DNA of 53,717 bases from Terriglobia bacterium. GTDB lineage: Bacteria; Acidobacteriota; Terriglobia; Bryobacterales; Bryobacteraceae. Under the pieces are notes generated by a model. The model saw only the letters and a program-made list of their open reading frames with translations, ran no database searches and had not been told where the DNA came from. The stretch is from contig JANYDS010000006.1 of assembly GCA_025363475.1 (NCBI GenBank), forward strand, positions 1 to 53,717, written 5' to 3'. Made by a program: the position numbers and the translations under genes. Positions 1 through 8,576 of the stretch are shown piece after piece (the stretch's first letter is position 1; each line of letters begins with the position of its first letter).

Positions 1-1479
1 CCGGAACGCCGGGAACGCCAACACCGCGAAGGAAAACTCTCGGCGCGCGAGCGCATCGACCTGCTGCTCGATGAGGCCACCTTCGAGGAGATGGATAAAC
101 TGGTCACCCACCGTTGCCGTGATTTCGGCATGGAGACGCAAGTGGTCCCGGGTGATGGATTCGTCACCGGACATGGCCGGATTCATGGCCGGCTCGCGTA
201 TGTCTTTGCCCAGGATTTCACGGTCTTCGGCGGCTCCCTCTCCGAGACAAACGCGCAAAAAATTTGCAAGATCATGGACCTCGCCCTGAAGGTGGGAGCG
301 CCCGTGATCGGGCTCAACGATTCGGGCGGCGCGCGCATCCAGGAAGGCGTCGTGTCGCTGGCCGGTTACGCCGATATCTTCCTCCGCAACACTATTTCGA
401 GTGGCGTCGTTCCGCAGATCTCCGCGATCATGGGGCCATGCGCTGGCGGAGCTGTCTACTCGCCCGCCATCACCGATTTCGTCTTCATGGTGGCCGACAC
501 CAGTTACATGTTCATCACCGGGCCGGACGTCATCAAAACCGTCACCCACGAAGACGTAACCAAGGAAGTCCTCGGCGGCTCCATGACGCATAACTCTGTT
601 AGCGGCGTCGGCCACTTCGTCTCGAAAGATGATGCCGAATGCATCCGCATGATTCGTGAGTTACTCACCTACCTTCCGCAGAATAATCGCGAAGACGCGC
701 CACGCCGCGCCACCACCGACCCCATCGACCGCGCTGACCCCGAACTCGACACCCTCGTCCCCGCCGAATCGAACATGCCGTATGACATCAAGGACGTGAT
801 ACACCGCGTCGCCGATGAGGGCAATTTCTTTGAAGTCCATGAACATTACGCGAAGAACATCGTGGTCGGCTTCGCGCGCCTCGATGGCCGGTCCGTAGGC
901 ATCGTCGCCAATCAGCCAGCCTTTCTCGCTGGCTGCCTCGATATCAATTCATCGGTGAAAGGCGCGCGCTTTGTCCGCTTCTGTGACGCCTTCAATATCC
1001 CGATCATCACGTTTGAAGATGTACCTGGCTTCCTGCCCGGTACTGATCAGGAATTCGGCGGCATCATCCGCCACGGCGCGAAACTCCTCTACGCCTACGC
1101 CGAAGCCACCGTCCCTAAAATCACAGTCATCACACGCAAAGCCTACGGCGGAGCCTACTGCGTCATGGGTTCCAAGCATCTGCGGACGGATGTGAACCTC
1201 GCCTGGCCCACCGCTGAAATTGCGGTCATGGGTGCCGAAGGAGCAGTCAACATCGTCTACCGCCGTGAACTGGCCAACGCCGCACCTGAAGTGCGCGGCC
1301 AAAAGGTGGCGGAATTTAACGACCGTTTCGCCAGTCCGTTCGTTGCTGCCGAGCGTGGTTTTGTGGATGATGTGATTGAACCGCGCGAGACCCGCCTGCG
1401 CCTCATCCGCGCCCTGCGCATGCTTGAGAACAAAGTCGATACCATGCCGAAAAAGAAACACGGCAACATCCCGTTGTAA
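1..1479 (+). CDS. Acyl-CoA (propionyl-CoA) carboxylase, carboxyltransferase beta subunit, 5' end missing
   Basis: The reading frame is open from the first base, so the start codon lies outside the window; 492 residues are visible and the family is usually about 510-520, so only about 20-25 residues are missing. The first visible stretch ([19 protein letters not shown]) is the conserved N-terminal segment of PccB/MmdA proteins. The two crotonase-like halves are complete, with the GGARIQEG and [16 protein letters not shown] motifs in the first half and the [14 protein letters not shown] and [14 protein letters not shown] motifs in the second, which hold the acyl-CoA and biotin sites. The enzyme transfers CO2 from carboxybiotin to propionyl-CoA or a related acyl-CoA in the cytoplasm. 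The biotin carboxylase partner is not in this window. The exact acyl substrate cannot be decided from sequence. Confidence 0.95.
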   Translation, partial: PERRERQHREGKLSARERIDLLLDEATFEEMDKLVTHRCRDFGMETQVVPGDGFVTGHGRIHGRLAYVFAQDFTVFGGSLSETNAQKICKIMDLALKVGAPVIGLNDSGGARIQEGVVSLAGYADIFLRNTISSGVVPQISAIMGPCAGGAVYSPAITDFVFMVADTSYMFITGPDVIKTVTHEDVTKEVLGGSMTHNSVSGVGHFVSKDDAECIRMIRELLTYLPQNNREDAPRRATTDPIDRADPELDTLVPAESNMPYDIKDVIHRVADEGNFFEVHEHYAKNIVVGFARLDGRSVGIVANQPAFLAGCLDINSSVKGARFVRFCDAFNIPIITFEDVPGFLPGTDQEFGGIIRHGAKLLYAYAEATVPKITVITRKAYGGAYCVMGSKHLRTDVNLAWPTAEIAVMGAEGAVNIVYRRELANAAPEVRGQKVAEFNDRFASPFVAAERGFVDDVIEPRETRLRLIRALRMLENKVDTMPKKKHGNIPL

Positions 1480-1509
1480 TCCCTCACGACGAACCGCCGT
1501 CTATAGATG

Positions 1510-1619
1510 GTGGCGCACGCACTCTGCGTGCCGTGTCGAGACTCATCTCGACACCAGTGCTCCGACCCAGAGAGCGTCGGCACGATTGCCGACGCGGAAC
1601 ACAAGAGTGCGCGCACCAC
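1510..1619. repeat. Cloverleaf-shaped palindromic element (MITE/REP-like)
   Basis: A closing stem of 16 bp (1510-1525 with 1604-1619, two mismatches) encloses two perfect 9-bp hairpins, each with a 4-nt loop: 1533-1554 (GTGTCGAGA/TCTCGACAC) and 1574-1595 (GCGTCGGCA/TGCCGACGC). The element lies directly after the carboxyltransferase gene and just upstream of a broken Spy-like gene. The design fits a non-autonomous mobile element or REP-type palindrome. No second copy was seen in this window. Confidence 0.7.
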
Positions 1620-1637
1620 TTTTGAAACTGTAACTTC

Positions 1638-1906
1638 CAGCAAAATCGCCTGCGCCCGGTCGATCTGACCGGCGCTCTGCGAAAGATGAAATGATCCTCG
1701 AACCCATGATGTCGCCCGATACCCCGGACGAACCAAAGGTTCTCGTGCAGATCGATAAAGTCGCGCAGGACCGCGCTGAACGGGAAAAAGCCAACGCCCG
1801 CTTCCTCCTGGGAATCCGCAGAACTCTGTCGCCTGACCAGCGGAAACGTCTGCAGGCAAGTCGCCCGGAACCACCGCCACCCACGCGCCCGCGCGACAGA
1901 GAGTGA
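1638..1906 (+). pseudogene. Remnant of a Spy/CpxP-like periplasmic protein
   Basis: An open frame starts with ATG at 1691 (71 codons). Its segments DTPDEPKVLVQIDKVAQ and LLGIRRTLSPDQRKRLQ resemble the C-terminal half of Spy/CpxP-type periplasmic proteins, including an LTxxQ-like motif (LSPDQ). The stretch just upstream, 1638-1690, continues the same homology in another frame (QQNRLRPVDLTGALRKMK), so a frameshift lies near 1685-1690. No signal peptide or N-terminal LTxxQ repeat is present, because the sequence further upstream is the cloverleaf repeat. I read this as a gene that lost its 5' half and then shifted frame. The family match is from memory of its pattern and not a search. Confidence 0.5.
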
Positions 1907-1908
1907 GA

Positions 1909-2880
1909 CTACTTCTTGCCCTTCGCAGCGGCGGCTTCTTCCACTCTGCCGCCGCGAAGATTCAGCGTCACCGCTTCATTGCCTTCATGGCAGGCATACT
2001 CAAACATCCGGTACGCTTCATCCCGGTCCAGTTGAAATGACATCTTCCAGGGCTTCAAATAAACGCCCGGATCTTCAATCAAAGCCTCATAGCGGATCGC
2101 GTTTTCCCCAGTTCGCGTAAACCGTTCTTCAAGGTGCATCGCAGCCGATTCATACATCGACTTCATCCGCCCCGAATAACCACTGGTTGCAATCTGCGCA
2201 TGGCCATTGAAGCCGGTTGTTTCCACCACCAGAGTGTTTCCCTCCCAGTGGCCAATGGAGTCCCCGTTTAACTGCTTCACCCCGGCCTGAACATGTTCCT
2301 TCACCAGAGGCACAATATGCGCCTCGTGAATCATCTCGTAAACGATCACCACATAGCCCGGCGTCTGAATAATCTGATATCCATTGGCAATATTTCCGGG
2401 GATCATCCCGCCCGGTACGCCACGCGTCACGCACCGGTCCCAAACGCTCATGTACTCCCAGGAATCAGCACTATGGGCCAGTTGATAGGCATGTTTGGCC
2501 AAAGCGTCAGGCGTCACCGGGATCCGCCCGTCCGCCGGTTCCACCACCAGTGAAGTCTGCCCTGACGCCAGCATCTTCATGCCCGGTTCTCCCCACGTGT
2601 CATTGCCAACATCACCGGCGCGGGCAAGGTTCTGATCCCCCGCCTCAACCGCGCGTTTTTCCATTTGAGCCACTTCGGTTTCGGTATAGAGCGCGCGCCC
2701 ACCCACCGCTGGTGAACGTTCGAGCGGGGTCAGCGTGAAGAAGGTCCACATGCCCTGCATATCAGGCTGTCCGTCCGGAGTGCGCCCCTGCGCCCATGTC
2801 GCACCCGGTTTCTGTCCGGTCGCGGGCACCGCAACAGTAAGAATACAAAGGGCGACAAGGCCATAACTTCGGGGTTTCAT
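1909..2880 (-). CDS. Secreted protein of unknown function (acidobacterial PDGQPD-type family)
   Basis: 323 residues with a clear Sec signal peptide (MKPRSYGLVALCILTVAVPATG). The mature protein begins with a TPDGQPDMQGMWTFFTLTPL segment; similar openings are typical of a large family of exported acidobacterial proteins with no assigned function. The central part carries WDRCVTRGVPGGMIP and GNTLVVETTGFNGH, and the C-terminal part reads like a lipocalin-type beta fold (MSFQLDRDEAYRMFEYACHEGN). It has a good ribosome binding site (AGGGAG) and is divergent from the serine hydrolase at 2931, with a 50-bp shared promoter region containing a possible -10 (TAGAAT, 2914-2919) for the plus strand. No catalytic function can be assigned. 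Confidence 0.8.
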   Translation of the reverse strand: MKPRSYGLVALCILTVAVPATGQKPGATWAQGRTPDGQPDMQGMWTFFTLTPLERSPAVGGRALYTETEVAQMEKRAVEAGDQNLARAGDVGNDTWGEPGMKMLASGQTSLVVEPADGRIPVTPDALAKHAYQLAHSADSWEYMSVWDRCVTRGVPGGMIPGNIANGYQIIQTPGYVVIVYEMIHEAHIVPLVKEHVQAGVKQLNGDSIGHWEGNTLVVETTGFNGHAQIATSGYSGRMKSMYESAAMHLEERFTRTGENAIRYEALIEDPGVYLKPWKMSFQLDRDEAYRMFEYACHEGNEAVTLNLRGGRVEEAAAAKGKK

Positions 2881-2930
2881 AAAAAGCTCCCTTCAATTGT
2901 TCACCAGGTGGGGTAGAATCAGCAACATCC

Positions 2931-4208
2931 ATGAAGATTCTTGCCGCACTACTGCTCATTAGCTTCGGCCTCTGTGCCGCTCCTCCGGTAGCCCCTCAGG
3001 CCCTGCCTAAAGGGAACGCCGCAGATCTTGGTTTCTCCCCCGAGCGCCTCAACAAAATCACGCAGATTCTCAAAGACGACGCAGCCAAAGGCACCATGCC
3101 CGGCGCGACCCTCATGATCGTCCGTCACGGCAAGATCGCTTATTTCGAATCCATCGGCAGTCTCGACCCGCAGAAGAAAACGCCGATGACGAACGACGCC
3201 ATCTTCCGCATTTATTCCATGAGCAAAGCTGTCACCACAGTCACAGCTATGACGCTGTTTGAAGAAGGCAAATTCAACCTGAGCGACCCGGTTTCCCGCT
3301 ACCTGCCGCAGTTTGCGCGCATGAAAGTCGGCGTGGAAAAGCTGGATCCGGCTACCGGCAAGCCGACCCTCGAAATCGTCAACGCCCGCGGCCAGATGAC
3401 CATTCAAGACCTGATGCGCCATACCTCAGGTATCACTTACGGCTTCTTCGGTAATTCGCTGAACAAGAAAGCGTACCTTGACGCCGGTGTTCTGAAAGGT
3501 GACTACACCAACGCCGAGTTTGTAGACCGTATCGCCAAACTTCCCCTCGCCTACCAGCCCGGCACCACCTGGGATTACAGCCATTCAACCGACATCCTCG
3601 GCAGCGTGATTGAAGCTATTACCGGCAAGTCACTCTACCAGGCGGAAAAGGAACGCGTGCTCGACCCGCTCGGCATGAAGGATTCGGCGTTCTACGTAAC
3701 CGATCCCGCCAAACAGCCCCGCATCGCGGAACCGTTCAGTAACGACCGTGTCTTTGGCATTCAGGCCGAATTCAATGATCCGCGCGTCGGGGGCAAGACA
3801 GAATCCGGCGGTGGCGGCATGGTGAGCACCACAATCGACTACGCCCGTTTCCTGCAAATGATGCTGAACGGCGGCACCCTCGAAGGCAAGCGTATCCTGA
3901 GCCCGAAGACGGTCGCGTTCATGACTTCAGACCATGTGGGCGAGACCATTACTCCCGGCCCGTTGTATCTGCCCGGCCCCGGTTACGGCTTCGGCCTCGG
4001 CTTCGCCGTGCGCCGTGTTCCCGGTGTCTCAGCCGATCAGGGTTCGCAGGGCGACTATACCTGGAATGGAGTGGGCGGCACGCATTTTTGGGTGGATCCG
4101 AAGGAAGACATGTTCGTGGTTTACATGATGCAGTCGCCGCGCGCACGCCAGCACTACATGTCCACCATCCGCAACCTGGTCTACTCAGCGCTGGTCAACC
4201 CAAAATAG
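2931..4208 (+). CDS. Exported serine hydrolase, class C beta-lactamase family
   Basis: 425 residues with an N-terminal signal peptide (about residues 1-22). The SxxK nucleophile motif is S96-M-S-K99, followed by the usual helix [20 protein letters not shown] and the [10 protein letters not shown] segment. The second motif is Y-S-H (in YSHSTDILG), a Y-x-N-like tyrosine, and the third box is [11 protein letters not shown]. The overall order and length match the beta-lactamase/esterase EstB/D-aminopeptidase superfamily. It probably acts as a periplasmic esterase or peptidase. True beta-lactam hydrolysis is possible but not indicated. A two-hairpin repeat follows the stop codon and may serve as its terminator. 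Confidence 0.88.
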   Translation: MKILAALLLISFGLCAAPPVAPQALPKGNAADLGFSPERLNKITQILKDDAAKGTMPGATLMIVRHGKIAYFESIGSLDPQKKTPMTNDAIFRIYSMSKAVTTVTAMTLFEEGKFNLSDPVSRYLPQFARMKVGVEKLDPATGKPTLEIVNARGQMTIQDLMRHTSGITYGFFGNSLNKKAYLDAGVLKGDYTNAEFVDRIAKLPLAYQPGTTWDYSHSTDILGSVIEAITGKSLYQAEKERVLDPLGMKDSAFYVTDPAKQPRIAEPFSNDRVFGIQAEFNDPRVGGKTESGGGGMVSTTIDYARFLQMMLNGGTLEGKRILSPKTVAFMTSDHVGETITPGPLYLPGPGYGFGLGFAVRRVPGVSADQGSQGDYTWNGVGGTHFWVDPKEDMFVVYMMQSPRARQHYMSTIRNLVYSALVNPK

Positions 4209-4219
4209 GCCGCCGGGGC

Positions 4220-4258
4220 GCGGGGACCCCTGTCCCGCAAGCCGACGCCCCCGTCGGC
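4220..4258. repeat. Two-hairpin intergenic repeat, copy A
   Basis: Two adjacent hairpins: 4220-4238 (GCGGG-G-AC/GTCCCGC, with one bulged G) and 4241-4258 (GCCGACG, loop CCCC, CGTCGGC). On the opposite strand it aligns with copy B at 36199-36235 in order, spacing and sequence. It fills the gap between two convergent genes, so it may also act as a bidirectional terminator, although no T-run follows. Confidence 0.65.
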
Positions 4259-4262
4259 GCCA

Positions 4263-5117
4263 CTACGCGAGAAACCCTCTCGTTTCCCGCAAAAATAGAT
4301 CCAGCTGATCATGATGGACCCAATGCCCCGCATTCGGCACCGCCACCAGCCGACACCCCGGAATCGCCAGAAAGCGCGGGTCCGTATCGGGCACCGGTGC
4401 CCAGCTCTCCAGACCCCAGAACATCAAAGCCGGACAAGCAACCTTGCTGAAAATTTCCGCCACACCATCCACCTCATGCCCATACGGCGAAAAAGCGTGG
4501 ACATAATTATCAAATTTCCACGTCATGGAAGCGTCCGCGTTCCAGTTGGTCCCATGCAGCGTCAGATGCCGGGCCACCTCATCCGAAAGGCGCTTGTTCG
4601 CTTCCTTCATGCGCGCCACTGCACTTTCCAGATCCGGATACGACCGTGGCGTGCGATGCTCCAGCTTGCGCACCGCTTCCACCCAGCGACGCATCTTTTC
4701 CGACGGCGTGCCGTGGATTTTATGATCGAGCGGAAACCCCAGACCCTCCACCGACACAATTTTGTGAACACGCTCCGGGAACGTGCCCGCATAGTGCAGC
4801 GTAATCATGCCGCCCAGCGAATGGCCCACAATGCGGACCGGGTCTTTACTAATGATGTCGATCAGAACCGACAGATCAAGAACATATTCCGCCATGCTGT
4901 AAATCGCGCCCGGTGCCCAGGCACTGTTGCCATGCCCGCGCAGGTCCAGAGCATAAACGTGATAGTCGTTGCGCAGGTCGCGCGCCACCCAGTCCCAATT
5001 ACGCGCATGGTCCAGACCGCCATGCACCAGAATCAGCGGCGGTTTGTCATCCTGCCCGTAATCCCAAAACTGCAGCTTGAGCCGGTTTGAATAGAAGAAG
5101 TGGGAAACGGGTTCCAT
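4263..5117 (-). CDS. Alpha/beta hydrolase
   Basis: The chosen ATG at 5117 gives 284 residues and starts 10 bp after the stop of the upstream SDR gene; a longer frame back to 5267 would overlap that gene and adds no recognisable domain. The protein has the alpha/beta-hydrolase layout: oxyanion region LVHGGLDHARNW, DLRGHGNS, the nucleophile elbow GHSLGG, and a C-terminal histidine in NAGHWVHHDQL. A lid region lies around residues 140-200. It is the last gene of a minus-strand operon with a TPP enzyme and an SDR, which suggests action on a small carbonyl or ester intermediate. The substrate is unknown. Confidence 0.85.
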   Translation of the reverse strand: MEPVSHFFYSNRLKLQFWDYGQDDKPPLILVHGGLDHARNWDWVARDLRNDYHVYALDLRGHGNSAWAPGAIYSMAEYVLDLSVLIDIISKDPVRIVGHSLGGMITLHYAGTFPERVHKIVSVEGLGFPLDHKIHGTPSEKMRRWVEAVRKLEHRTPRSYPDLESAVARMKEANKRLSDEVARHLTLHGTNWNADASMTWKFDNYVHAFSPYGHEVDGVAEIFSKVACPALMFWGLESWAPVPDTDPRFLAIPGCRLVAVPNAGHWVHHDQLDLFLRETRGFLA

Positions 5118-5127
5118 ACGCAGTCCG

Positions 5128-5904
5128 TTAGATGCCACCACTGGCGTTATGGAGTCGGCGCATTCCGCGCAGCCAGCGTTCATAATCAGAGGCTTTGCGC
5201 TGGAAATATTCGGCAACTTCCGGATGGGGCAGCACCAGAAAGCGTTCGGCGGCGATGGCGCTGACAACGTCCTCAGCCACCTTCTCCGGTTCGATTGCGG
5301 TATCTCTCAATACCGCTCCCACACCGGTGCCGCCTGCACCTGCCAGCATGTTCGTACGGACGCCCTGCGGGCAAAGAACCGAGACGCGGATGCCCTGATC
5401 GTAATGACTAATTGCCAGCCATTCCGCCAGTGCCAGTGCCGCATGTTTCGTAACCGCGTAAGGCGCGGACCCGATCTGTGTCAACAGGCCCGCAGCCGAC
5501 GCGGTTTGCAGCAGATAGCCCTGGCCGCGCGCGATCATGCCAGGAAGTACCGCACGGGCTGCGTAAATATGCGCCCGGACATTGATGTCCCAGATGTTTT
5601 GCCACGCATCGTCAGCTACCTCAACGCCGCCGGGTGTAAAGATGCCTGCGTTCGAACAAAAGAGATCAACCGCGCCGTAATTGTCTTCAGCGAATTTCAC
5701 CAGCCGGATGATGTCTGCTTCGCTGGCGACGTCCGTCTTGAACGGCACTCCGCTGGTTTCGGCGGCGACAGCGATGGCATTTGCCTCATCAATATCGGCC
5801 ACAAGCAACGCGCGGGGTTTCTCCGCGGCAAAGCGCCGACAGAGAGCGCGTCCGATGCCGTTAGCTCCCCCGGTGACGATGATTACCTTGTCTTTGAGAT
5901 TCAT
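5128..5904 (-). CDS. Short-chain dehydrogenase/reductase
   Basis: 258 residues, classical SDR. The cofactor motif TGGANGIG is at residues 12-19, NAG is in the middle ([12 protein letters not shown]), and the catalytic Ser and Y-x-x-x-K are in QTASAAGL and PYAVTKHA. The ATG follows directly on the stop codon of the TPP enzyme with no gap, so the two are translationally coupled. It probably oxidises or reduces a hydroxyl or carbonyl group with NAD(P). The neighbouring C2-unit-forming enzyme and hydrolase suggest a small catabolic module, but this is inference. Confidence 0.88.
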   Translation of the reverse strand: MNLKDKVIIVTGGANGIGRALCRRFAAEKPRALLVADIDEANAIAVAAETSGVPFKTDVASEADIIRLVKFAEDNYGAVDLFCSNAGIFTPGGVEVADDAWQNIWDINVRAHIYAARAVLPGMIARGQGYLLQTASAAGLLTQIGSAPYAVTKHAALALAEWLAISHYDQGIRVSVLCPQGVRTNMLAGAGGTGVGAVLRDTAIEPEKVAEDVVSAIAAERFLVLPHPEVAEYFQRKASDYERWLRGMRRLHNASGGI

Positions 5905-7452
5905 TTAGAGAACAGCCTCGATCAAGCGCGGTCCCGATTCCGCAACTGCGGCCCGAAACTGAGCCATGAATTCTTCAGTGGTTGCAGCGCGCGTGGCCGG
6001 AACACCCATCCCTTGCGACAGACTCACAAAATCCAGTTCCGGCCGGCCCAGATCCAGCATATTATTTGCCGAAGAACCGATCTTGCCCGCACCAGTCCGC
6101 GTCATTTCAATATCGAGAATACGGTAACGGTGGTTGGCAAAAATCACAATGGTGACGTTCAGGTTCTCGCGGGCCATCGTCCACAGGGCCTGGAGCGAGT
6201 ACATAGCACTGCCGTCAGCTTCGAGTGCGAGAACCTTGCGATCAGGTGCGGCCACGGCTGCGCCCACGGCGACAGGCAGCCCCTGACCAATGGCTCCGCC
6301 GGTAATGGTGAGTTGATCGTGCGCCGGACCCTGCGCCAGGTGTCTCAGGACCGGCACTGCCGACGAAATCATCTCATCCGAAACGATTGAGTTTTCCGGC
6401 ATGAAGTTGGCCACAATCCGACCAATCGCATCAAGAGTAAGAGGACCAGGTTCGGGCAGGGAAGGCAGGTCTGCTTTCATCAGCGGGTCTGCGATCGTTC
6501 CTGCTCCCACCAGATCCCGCAAGGCTTCCAGCGCCGCCGTACCGTCTTCCGCCCGCGTGGCCAGCGTCGAAACCGCGCAGGTTTCGGGCACCGGAGAACT
6601 GGGTGTATCAGGATAGCCAAAGAACGAAACCGGTGTCTGCGCTTCCACCAGAATCAAGTGGGCCAGTCCATTCAGCGCGGCACTTGCATCCTCCGGGAAA
6701 TAGGGAATTTTCTCAACCGCAAATACGCTCCGGCCACAAGTAAGTTTGGGAGCGCTGCGATCCGCAAAGAATCGGACACCTGTTGCCACAGAAAGCCGTC
6801 GCGCTGCGTCGAGTGCACGGGGATTCATCGCCGCGCCGCCCAGTACGACGGCCACAGGCTGACCGGACAGCAGGATTTGTGCAACGGCTTCGATTTGATC
6901 AGCCGCTGGCAGCGCGGGTATTGGCTTCGGAACAACCGGCCCCGGCACCCCCGCCGCAAGCCACGAATAATCAGCCGGGACAATCATCATCGCAATCTGG
7001 CCCGGCAGCGCAATCGCCGCGGCAATAGTGGCAGACGCAGCTTCGCCAATCGAATCCGGCCCGGCCACCGTGCGAATTTCCTGCGATACCGTCCGCGCGA
7101 AAGCCGCAATATCAGAAGTAAGCGGCGCGTCATATTTCAAATGCCCACTCGAATGTTCACCGACGATGCTAACGATGGGCGTACGGGCCTTGCGGGCATT
7201 GTGAAAGTTGGAAAGGCTGTTGGCAAGGCCCGGCCCCAGATGCAGCAGAGTGGACGCAGGCTTGCCCTTGATCCGCGCGTATCCATCCGCCGCACCGGAA
7301 CAAACGCCTTCGTACAAACACAGAATCCCGCGCATCCCCGGGACATGATCCAGCGCCGAAACAAAGTGCATCTCCGACGTACCCGGATTCATAAAACAGG
7401 TATCGATGCCATTGGCAACAAGAGTTTCGAGAAGGGTTTCAGCACCGGTCAT
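5905..7452 (-). CDS. Thiamine-diphosphate-dependent enzyme, acetolactate synthase/benzoylformate decarboxylase type
   Basis: 515 residues in the three-domain TPP order: N-terminal PYR domain with the catalytic glutamate (LYEGVCSGAADGYAR, E48), a central domain about residues 190-310, and a C-terminal PP domain with GGAIGQGLPVAVGAA and the metal/TPP motif EADGSAMYS followed by N in FANHRYR. It belongs to the acetolactate-synthase-like branch that has no separate regulatory subunit. No ilvH-like small subunit is nearby, so a catabolic 2-oxoacid decarboxylase or carboligase role is more likely than branched-chain amino acid synthesis. First gene of the operon with the SDR and hydrolase. Confidence 0.85.
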   Translation of the reverse strand: MTGAETLLETLVANGIDTCFMNPGTSEMHFVSALDHVPGMRGILCLYEGVCSGAADGYARIKGKPASTLLHLGPGLANSLSNFHNARKARTPIVSIVGEHSSGHLKYDAPLTSDIAAFARTVSQEIRTVAGPDSIGEAASATIAAAIALPGQIAMMIVPADYSWLAAGVPGPVVPKPIPALPAADQIEAVAQILLSGQPVAVVLGGAAMNPRALDAARRLSVATGVRFFADRSAPKLTCGRSVFAVEKIPYFPEDASAALNGLAHLILVEAQTPVSFFGYPDTPSSPVPETCAVSTLATRAEDGTAALEALRDLVGAGTIADPLMKADLPSLPEPGPLTLDAIGRIVANFMPENSIVSDEMISSAVPVLRHLAQGPAHDQLTITGGAIGQGLPVAVGAAVAAPDRKVLALEADGSAMYSLQALWTMARENLNVTIVIFANHRYRILDIEMTRTGAGKIGSSANNMLDLGRPELDFVSLSQGMGVPATRAATTEEFMAQFRAAVAESGPRLIEAVL

Positions 7453-7575
7453 GGGGAGTCGTGTCAGGATAATGCTCCAGTCCTATCCTATCCCCAGCGT
7501 TCCGGCCATATACGTGCTACGGATACACCGAAAGCCGATTCCGGTCGCCGGATGAACTTTCAGGAGGATTATCCA

Positions 7576-7875
7576 ATGATGAAATCTCGTTTCGCAATCG
7601 TCGCCGCGTTATTCCTTTCCACCGTCGTGCCGGGTACGGCAGAGGTAGTGCAACGCAGAACCAGCCAGCGCACATACACCACTACGCAGCAGCGGCGTCC
7701 GGTGCAACGCCGGCATCCCAAACGGAATACCGCTCTGAGAGTGGGCGGTGGTGCCGCAGCCGGAGCTGGAATCGGCGCACTTCTGGGCGGTGGTAAGGGT
7801 GCAGCTATTGGTGCCATTGCCGGTGGCGCGAGCGGCGCCGTTTACGATCAGCACGAACGCCACACGGGCCATTAA
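7576..7875 (+). CDS. Small secreted glycine-zipper protein
   Basis: 99 residues. The start at 7576 is set by a strong AGGAGG at 7562-7567; a much longer open frame upstream is antisense to the TPP enzyme and is rejected. A signal peptide (MMKSRFAIVAALFLSTVVPGTAE) is followed by a basic Gln/Arg-rich linker and a C-terminal glycine zipper (GGGAAAGAGIGALLGGGKGA and AAIGAIAGGASGAVYDQHE), as in YMGG/OmpA-linked glycine-zipper proteins that insert in or attach to the envelope. It is monocistronic and divergent from the TPP-enzyme operon. The role is unknown; envelope stress or pore-like association is a guess. Confidence 0.8.
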   Translation: MMKSRFAIVAALFLSTVVPGTAEVVQRRTSQRTYTTTQQRRPVQRRHPKRNTALRVGGGAAAGAGIGALLGGGKGAAIGAIAGGASGAVYDQHERHTGH

Positions 7876-7920
7876 GATTCAGGCACCCTGCCCGAAAGCT
7901 TTGTAAACGGTCGGGGCACC

Positions 7921-8547
7921 TCAATCACCAACAGAAACAAATGCACCCCAATAAAAGGGATGCCGATACCGTTCATTCTTCATAACAGCCAGAATGGAAT
8001 GCCGAAGCGCCTCAGCCGGGGCCGCCTTCTCACTGACAAACCGGTGCAGCACTACCATCAGTTCCGTAGTGCTCACCGATTCCACCCGCCCTTGGCTCAC
8101 CACTGACGAAGGCACCCCCGACACCAGCAGTGCCCAGCTCAGACCTTCCTGGCCCCCGATGAGTTGAAGCCCGGTTGCTATGTGGTGATCGTCCTGAATC
8201 CTGGTGGCAATCGCGAGAAAGAGCTGGAAGCGGGCCATCGCTCCCGGATATTCACCACTCTTCTGAATCGTTTCGCCTGCATCGGCAAGGGCGTCAAGTA
8301 CGGCATCGTCGCCAGCATGCGTGTCGCTGATCACCAGCTCGCGGTCGGCGCCGGTAGAGGCCGCATTCCAGGCCAGGCCCAGCCGTTCGCTCAGGTCTGC
8401 CGCTGCTTTTGAATGTAAAAGCAGGCTTGTCCGGGCTCCGCATGCAGCGCCCTCCGCATGGATAAACTTCTGGCCCGGTACTCGGGGGTTGCCACCGACG
8501 AAGACGCGCGGGACTGCCTCAATCAATTGCTGGCCGCTGAAATCCAC
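7921..8547 (-). pseudogene. Remnant of a TPR-CHAT protease-like protein
   Basis: An open frame of 208 codons. The last 60 residues match the end of CHAT (caspase-like) domains: SWALLVSGVPSSVVSQ, then STTELMVVLHRFV and YRHPFYWGAFVSVGD. The part before it looks like tetratricopeptide repeats (KSGEYPGAMARFQLFLAIAT; AADLSERLGLAWNAAS). The central CHAT segment that should carry the catalytic His (GHA) and Cys (SACET) is absent, so a TPR unit is joined directly to the CHAT C-terminus, as expected from an internal deletion. It lies head to head with another broken gene. I call it a non-functional remnant; a small adaptor protein cannot be excluded. Confidence 0.5.
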
Positions 8548-8576
8548 CCCCTTATTCGGTAAACAGCGCGCCGTAA

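Noticed and set aside
5118-5267. Longer N-terminus of the alpha/beta hydrolase
   Set aside because: It would overlap the SDR gene and adds residues with no relation to the fold.
5149-6390. 413-codon plus-strand frame
   Set aside because: It is a shadow of the SDR and TPP-enzyme genes, with high His/Arg/Gln content typical of antisense frames in GC-rich DNA.
6658-7575. Long plus-strand frame leading into the glycine-zipper gene
   Set aside because: It is antisense to the TPP enzyme and has no homologous look. The strong AGGAGG at 7562 and signal peptide set the start at 7576.
7876-7920. Possible terminator after the glycine-zipper gene
   Set aside because: The arms do not form a convincing stem and there is no T-run.
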